A DNA stretch of 64,000 nucleotides, from contig NW_006499827.1 of NCBI RefSeq assembly GCF_000471905.2, positions 1,584,061 through 1,648,060 of the forward strand, in the 5' to 3' direction. Source of the DNA: Amborella trichopoda (lineage: Eukaryota > Streptophyta > Magnoliopsida > Amborellales > Amborellaceae). The notes below the pieces were generated by a model, which did no database searches, was not told the DNA's origin, and saw nothing but the letters and a program-made list of their open reading frames with translations. Position numbers and translations under genes: made by a program. Positions 58,989 through 64,000 of the stretch are shown piece after piece; positions within the stretch are counted from its first letter, which is position 1, and the number at the start of each line of letters is the position of its first letter.

Positions 58989-59319
58989 CTCATTGGCTTA
59001 CAATTAAGGTATAGGTAAACTTTGTACAGTGTCTCCAAATGCATTGGGCATGTCAGCCTTTACTTAAAATAGCATTGATTTTCTTTTTCTAGTCGTGCCA
59101 TTTAGTTATTTACATTTGAATATCCAATATTTGTCTCTGTCTTTCTTAATGTGCTAGGGAGGCATATTTTTTCTTAAAAACTTATTTGTGGGAAAGCATC
59201 ATTTAAATGGTCAAACCTCAGCAAAAAAAAAACAAAAACACCAAAAAAGAAGAAAGAAAATGAAAATCAATGAGGTGGCTAAATCAAGTATTCTGCCAAT
59301 AAAGTGGTTAATATTTAAA

Positions 59320-60060
59320 GAAATTTTTTTTATAGAAGGTTGCAACCTTACTTCTACAGTGCACCTCAAAAATCCATCTGTTTGATTGATCATCTCGATA
59401 TCGAGATGTATGACCATGAAAATAAAAAGATTTTAAGTCTAAAAAATGGTGCATTTTATGGCATATTATCTACACTGTCTATTTTCAAGATTTTCATATG
59501 TTTATAGATCTATTTGATTTTAACCATTTTTGAAATTTAAAATTTTATAATTAGATATAAAAATAGATTTTGAGATAATCCTAAGAACATTTTACACCAA
59601 AATTATATACCATGATAAAATTTGAAGGTGCACTTTACTCACCCATACCCATATTTGCACCCATACCCATATTTAAAGGTATGGTTTGTATAAAAGCTGA
59701 GGCCCTAAATCAAAATAAGGCACACTGTCAAATAGTGTCAAAAGATGTCATTTGACTACTAAAAATCTTATGATGACCTGAAATTTATTTACGTCTCTAA
59801 TTATGAAATTTAAAGCTTCAAAAATAGTGTAGATCAAGCCAATTTATGAACATTTGAAAATCTTGAAATTGACAGTCTAAATAATGCATTATATAATACG
59901 TTATTTCCAAGACTTAAAGTCTATTTTTTCTTATGTCCATGTATCTCAAGATCGAGATGATCGGATTTGAGGGTTTTTCGGCATTAAAACAACTTCTAGT
60001 GAATTTTTGAGGTGTGCTTTAGTTTGATTGTTTATGGCCTCAACCTCATATACATTTTTT
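59320..60060. mobile_element. Pair of MULE-like MITEs bracketed by one 14-bp direct repeat
   Basis: GGTTAATATTTAAA occurs exactly at 59306-59319 and 60061-60074. Between them lie two MITEs of the window's common families end to end: the AAGGTTGCAACC type (59320-59640) and the GGTTTGTATAAAAGC type (59680-60060), joined by a duplicated CACCCATACCCATATTT. The outer ends (AGAAGGTTGCAACC and, inverse, ATATGAGGTTGAGGCC) are weak TIRs. It looks like one insertion event. Confidence 0.6.
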
Positions 60061-60810
60061 GGTTAATATTTAAAAATGTTTTTATTTGGGTACCCCAAGT
60101 TTGATTAAAAATACTTAAATTGCCGTTTTTCTATATTTGTAGTTTCTAACAAGCTCGTCATTTCTAGGGAGTAAAACTACGACCTGGCCACGGGACTTGG
60201 CCCATGGGCTTACTCCAAGATACTCGGTTCAGGCCTCTGGCCAAGCCAAAAAGTGTTAAAAAAAAGAGAAAAAACATAAAACCCAAAAAATGAGAAAGAA
60301 TTGTTTAAAGTAAAATAGAACAAAACACATTTAAATGAGGCTAAAAAAATAGTGAACAAAGGATTTTGAAAAAAACAATTTGTGATGTGGGTTTATTTTA
60401 AAAATAATCCTAAAAGAAGGGAAAAATGTGAAAATAAGTATTTATGGTCAAAACATTTTCCAATTTTTGTCAAAAGGATAGAAAACATAAAAAAAATATT
60501 ACAAATAAATTTATTACTTCTATATATTCTTTGTAATTTTTTTGAATTTTGTTTAAGATCTTTGAATCGGACCACCCAACATGGGATACTTGGACTTGCC
60601 AGGTGGTAAGTTTAAGTTAATCGGGTGAGTCCGAATTGGCTCACTAGAGTTTTTCCACCATTGGTCATTTCAAATAATTTGATTCACTTAAAGTCATTAG
60701 AGAAAAATGACCTCTATAAAATATTTTTTTTTTGGATTCAAATCTTAAACCGATATTTTTCACTAAAAATAATTTTACTCAAGATATGGAATTTGGAGAA
60801 ATAATCTCTC

Positions 60811-61140
60811 TCTCCAATATTTCCCTGATTACTCAGAGAAAGCTACTCATTTAATCAAATTTAAGTATATTTCAACTAATTTGCATAAAAAAAACTAGCT
60901 TAGGAAAATCAAACACGAAACTAAAAACATTATTTCATGGGAGTATCAATTTTTTTTGTTGAAATTTGGAACATAGCTAAACCATTAGCAATTGAGATTT
61001 TGGCCATAGAGGCACACAGATTATTAGCATCTTATTATAGCAGAAGTATACTATAATAATTAGTATTCTTTAGAAAAGATGGATCCTTGATGTTTTGGGG
61101 AACACGGTTTTTAATATCCTCTGATACATTAAATAGTTTT
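60811..61140. other. Gene-free stretch after arm B
   Basis: AT-rich, nothing recognised. Confidence 0.5.
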
Positions 61141-61146
61141 CCTTAA

Positions 61147-62779
61147 GGGTTTGTTTGGATACCTGGATTTTTCAATTCTAGGAAAAGTCAATCCTGGAAT
61201 TGAGATTTATTAAAATTGACATTTCTTGAAATATAGTATATGTTATTTGGATTGCATCGGGTAGAAATCAAGAAAATGCAAATCCTCACTCTAAAATTTT
61301 TGATACTCTCTAAAATTTTAATACTCTCTTTCAAATATTTAAAATATGCAATTGTCACTCTATTCAAATTTTAAGATAGTTTCTCTCTCTAAACAATTTT
61401 ATGTTATTTCTCTTTCTAAAGTTTGATATAGTTTTTCTGTAAAATTTTGAAATACTTTCTCTCTAAAACTTAAAATTTGAGTTAATTTCTCTGTATAAAA
61501 ATTTTGGTATAGTTTCTCTCTCTAAACAATTTTAAATAATTTTTCTCTCTAAAATATGATATAGTTTATCTCTCTAAAATTTTAAGTTATTTTCTTTATC
61601 TAAAATTGAAAATTTGAAATAGTTTCTCTATCTAAATTTTTTTAAATTGTTTCTCTTTTAAAAAAATTAAGTACTTTATCACTCTAAAATTTGATATAGT
61701 TACTCTCTCGAAAATTTTAAGATGCTTTCTCTCTTTAAAACTTAAATTTTGAGATAGTTTTTCTCCCTAAAATTTCCAAGTAGTTTCGTTCTCTAAAATT
61801 TTAATATATTTTCTTTTTCTAAAACTTAGAATTTGATATAGTTTCTCTATCTAAATTTTTTTAAATAGTTTCTCTAAAAATTTCAGGTACTTTTCCTATC
61901 TAAAATTTGATATAGGTCTCTCTAACGTTTTAAGAAATATTTTCTCTCTTAAACTTAAAATTTGATATTGATTCTCTCTTTAAAACTTTCAAATAGTTTC
62001 TCTCTCTAAAATTTTAATATATTTTTTTCTCTCTAAAAATTAAAATTTGAGGTAATTTCTCTACAAACTTAAGGTACTTTCTCTACCTAAAGTTTGATAT
62101 AGTTTATCGCTCTAAAGTTTTACGATATTTTCTCTCTAAAATTTAAAATCTGAGATAGTTTCTATCTCTAAAATTTTTCAAGTATTTGATCTATCTAAAA
62201 TTTGATATAATTTCTAATTTCTAAAATTTAATATACTCTCTCCCTAAATTTTAGATAATTTGAGATAGTTTCTCTCTTTGAATGTTTTGAGATATTTATC
62301 TTTAAAACTTTTCAAGTAGTTTCTGTCTCTAAAATTTAATATAGTTTCTCTCTCTAAAATTTTAAGACCCTTCGTCTCTCTAAAACTTGAGATTTGAGAT
62401 AGCTCTCTAAAATTTTAATATGGTCTCTTAAAGTCCTTAAATTTGAGATAGTTTCTCTCTAAAAAAAATTCGTATATTTTCTCTCTTAAAGATTTTATAT
62501 GCTTTCTCTTTTTAAAATTATATAATTTCCCTCTTTAAAATTTTACTATTTTTTGTTCTTAAGTCGCTTAATGGGTAATTTCTATGAAATGTTAATTCCA
62601 ACTATTTTGGTGGAATTGAGATTTTCAAAATTTAGACTTAACATTAGCATCCAGAAATCCTACGGAACTCTCAATTCCAATGGAAATGTCAAAATTCTAA
62701 GTGAACCAAACACGATTGACCCAACTTTTCAAAGACAAGTGACTCTTAAAATTCTGAATCCAATGAACCAAACGGGTCC
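61147..62779. mobile_element. Element with Harbinger-like ends, filled by a satellite
   Basis: The left end GGGTTTGTTTGGATACCTGG (then TTCAATTCTAG) and the right end (reverse complement GGACCCGTTTGGTTCATTGG, then TTCAGAATTTTA) are imperfect TIRs, flanked by TTAA at 61143-61146 and 62780-62783. That fits a TTA-type target. Next to the ends both sides have AATTCCA / GGAATTGAGATTT motifs. No transposase; most of the body is the array at 61290-62550. Confidence 0.65.
61290..62550. repeat. Degenerate satellite, TAGTTTCTCTCTCTAAAATT units
   Basis: About fifty imperfect units of roughly 22-28 bp with the core TTTCTCTCTCTAAAATTTTA and the variant AAACTTAAAATTTGATATAG. A longer period of two or more units may be present. 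There is no conserved open frame across it. Confidence 0.88.
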
Positions 62780-62794
62780 TTAAGCCTATGAGGT

Positions 62795-63095
62795 TTGCTA
62801 TTTTTCATCATTTGGAAAATTGTTTCATGCTGGCTGAACTGCATGAAACAATATGTGTTCTAGAGATATAAAGCATCTATCTTGAAGATGGATGCAAACA
62901 GGTGGTCCATCTAAAAATAAGTGTAACTAACAGTCCAAATGTTTTTTTAATATAATTATTATTTCTTAGTTTTTTTTTGTTCATATTTATAATTTCCTTG
63001 TTAAAAAAGATATATTCTCCAAAAATTAAAATCAAATTATATTTTAAAATATATTTATCACGAAAACCACATTTCTACAATATGCGGTCCTCATC
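62795..63095 (-). repeat. MITE-like repeat (GCGGTC family), inverse copy
   Basis: TTGTTTCATGC, GCATCTATCTTGAAGATGGA, AGGTGGTCCATCTAAAAATA, ATATATTCTCCAAAAATTAA and ACAATATGCGGTCC are the reverse complement of the block order at 10460-10700 and 34345. Confidence 0.65.
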
Positions 63096-63850
63096 ATTTT
63101 CCTTCGTTTTTGACGTGTAATGCATTAAAAATAGTTTGCCAGAGGGATAAGGAAATGGACATCATTTACGTGATAGGGTTCATCAATTGCCATTCTTAGG
63201 ACTGGGAAGGCAAAAGTACAGCATTTAGTGAAGGTTTAATAATGTGATTATGCAATAAGATTGTAATTATACAATGGGATCGTACGAGATCATTTATCAT
63301 TGTTACGAGATCACAATTACTTCTAATCATTAAATGTCTGATTTTATGGCTAAGACAAAGTTCGGTTAATGAGATACTTCATTCTTTCGAAAGGGAAACG
63401 AGATTTTCACAACGCAACAAGGCCTGCACGTAAGAGTAATTAAGTTTCACCTCATCTTCAGTAAATACTATTTTGTTTTGGGCAAATTATCTCAACTTCC
63501 CCATCAAAGAGTTAGAATCAGCAGTAGGCATACTTGTCCCCCATCAAAACAATAAGAAATCCTCAAAACTTTAATGTTATGAGACTCTTGAAGAGAAAGA
63601 AAAGTTGCTTTGGCAAGTGTTTCTCGGCAAAATAACATAAACAAAAGTATGCAAAGAGACTATTCACTTAATGTATACAATGAGACCATTTATCTTCGGT
63701 ACTTGGAGGTCACAATAACTTACAACCATATGATGTAAAGTTACAACTTTTAAGAAAAATTATTTTGAACTCTGAGCTTGATCAATGAAATAAATGCAGC
63801 AACCCAATTTCACACCCAATTGTCAAGATTAATTGTGATCACCTTGTACA
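63096..63850. other. Gene-free stretch
   Basis: Contains ACGAGATCATTTATCATTG-type motifs (63285-63310) distantly like the hairpin MITEs at 16570 and 18402. Otherwise nothing. Confidence 0.45.
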
Positions 63851-64000
63851 CAGTGTTTTAAAATATAGGCACATCGCATATGCGGTCGCATCATGCGGGA
63901 TGCACTCGCATCCGCATCACAAACTGGCGCATATGCGCTTTTGACAGATGTGCTGCATATGTGCCACATCAGGCCGCATCATGGCCGCATCAGGCCGCAT
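63851..64000. mobile_element. Left end of a hAT-like element, cut by the window end
   Basis: CAGTGTTTTAAAATA opens it, followed by GCATATGCGGTCGCATC, CATATGCGCTTTTGACAGAT and GGCCGCATC repeats: the same sub-terminal sequence as the left end of the element at 46111. The left flank is CTTGTACA; the far end is outside the window. Confidence 0.8.

Larger units (their letters stand above)
53550..60810 (+). repeat. Arm B of a direct segmental duplication
   Basis: Collinear with 40490-51880 (anchor pairs are listed there). It is shorter, lacking the insertions at 41860, 43690 and 45880 and the 0.9-kb tandem copy, but carries its own insertions at 58665-58988 and 59320-60060. By eye the arms have diverged considerably, with many small indels, so the duplication is old. 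Confidence 0.8.

Noticed and set aside
61290..62550. Possible coding repeat protein in the satellite
   Set aside because: No frame stays open through the units; period is not a multiple of three throughout.
1..64000. LTR retrotransposon or LINE coding regions
   Set aside because: No reverse transcriptase, integrase or gag motifs were recognised in any frame, and no long direct terminal repeats were noticed.

Overview
This is nuclear DNA of a flowering plant. The evidence is a multi-exon gene with GT-AG introns encoding a plant oligopeptide transporter (OPT family), degenerate relatives of a P-class pentatricopeptide-repeat (PPR) gene, and a very AT-rich background full of small DNA transposons (hAT-, Mutator- and Harbinger-like) identified by terminal inverted repeats (TIRs) and target-site duplications (TSDs). 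I cannot name the species. I saw no bacterial operon, CRISPR array, rRNA or convincing tRNA gene, and no LTR-retrotransposon coding region.

Layout. 1-14.9 kb: no gene; layered non-autonomous transposons, including a hAT-like element at 7090-9402 that carries a Mutator-like MITE, which is itself interrupted by a further 1.4-kb segment. 14.9-24.5 kb: the only gene that looks intact, a seven-exon OPT transporter of 745 predicted residues with NPG and KIPPR motifs; its third intron is swollen to 4.9 kb by transposon remnants. 26.8-33.1 kb: a tandem second OPT copy with the same exon plan but broken by a nonsense codon, two frameshifts, a lost exon-4 start, a damaged exon-5 end and a weakened splice acceptor. 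36.7-37.1 kb: a third OPT copy reduced to a decayed exon 2. 37-40.5 kb: repeats rich in CCTAGG and a pyrimidine-rich duplicated unit. 40.5-51.9 kb and 53.5-60.8 kb: two arms of a direct segmental duplication (A and B), each with a dead PPR-like copy. Each arm carries hAT-like insertions that the other lacks, so their relative order can be read. 61.1-62.8 kb: an element with Harbinger-like ends, mostly filled by a degenerate satellite of TTTCTCTCTCTAAAATTT-type units. The window ends inside another hAT-like element.

Functionally, only the first OPT gene is likely to make protein: a multi-pass membrane transporter expected to move small peptides, or metal-chelate or glutathione-type substrates, with protons. 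The rest records tandem gene duplication and decay, a possible gene-conversion tract, and repeated rounds of nested DNA-transposon insertion. I found no new biochemical system. The most unusual content is this insertion record, with paralogous empty sites available inside the same window. All comparisons were made by eye, so percentages and outer edges of degenerate repeats are approximate.
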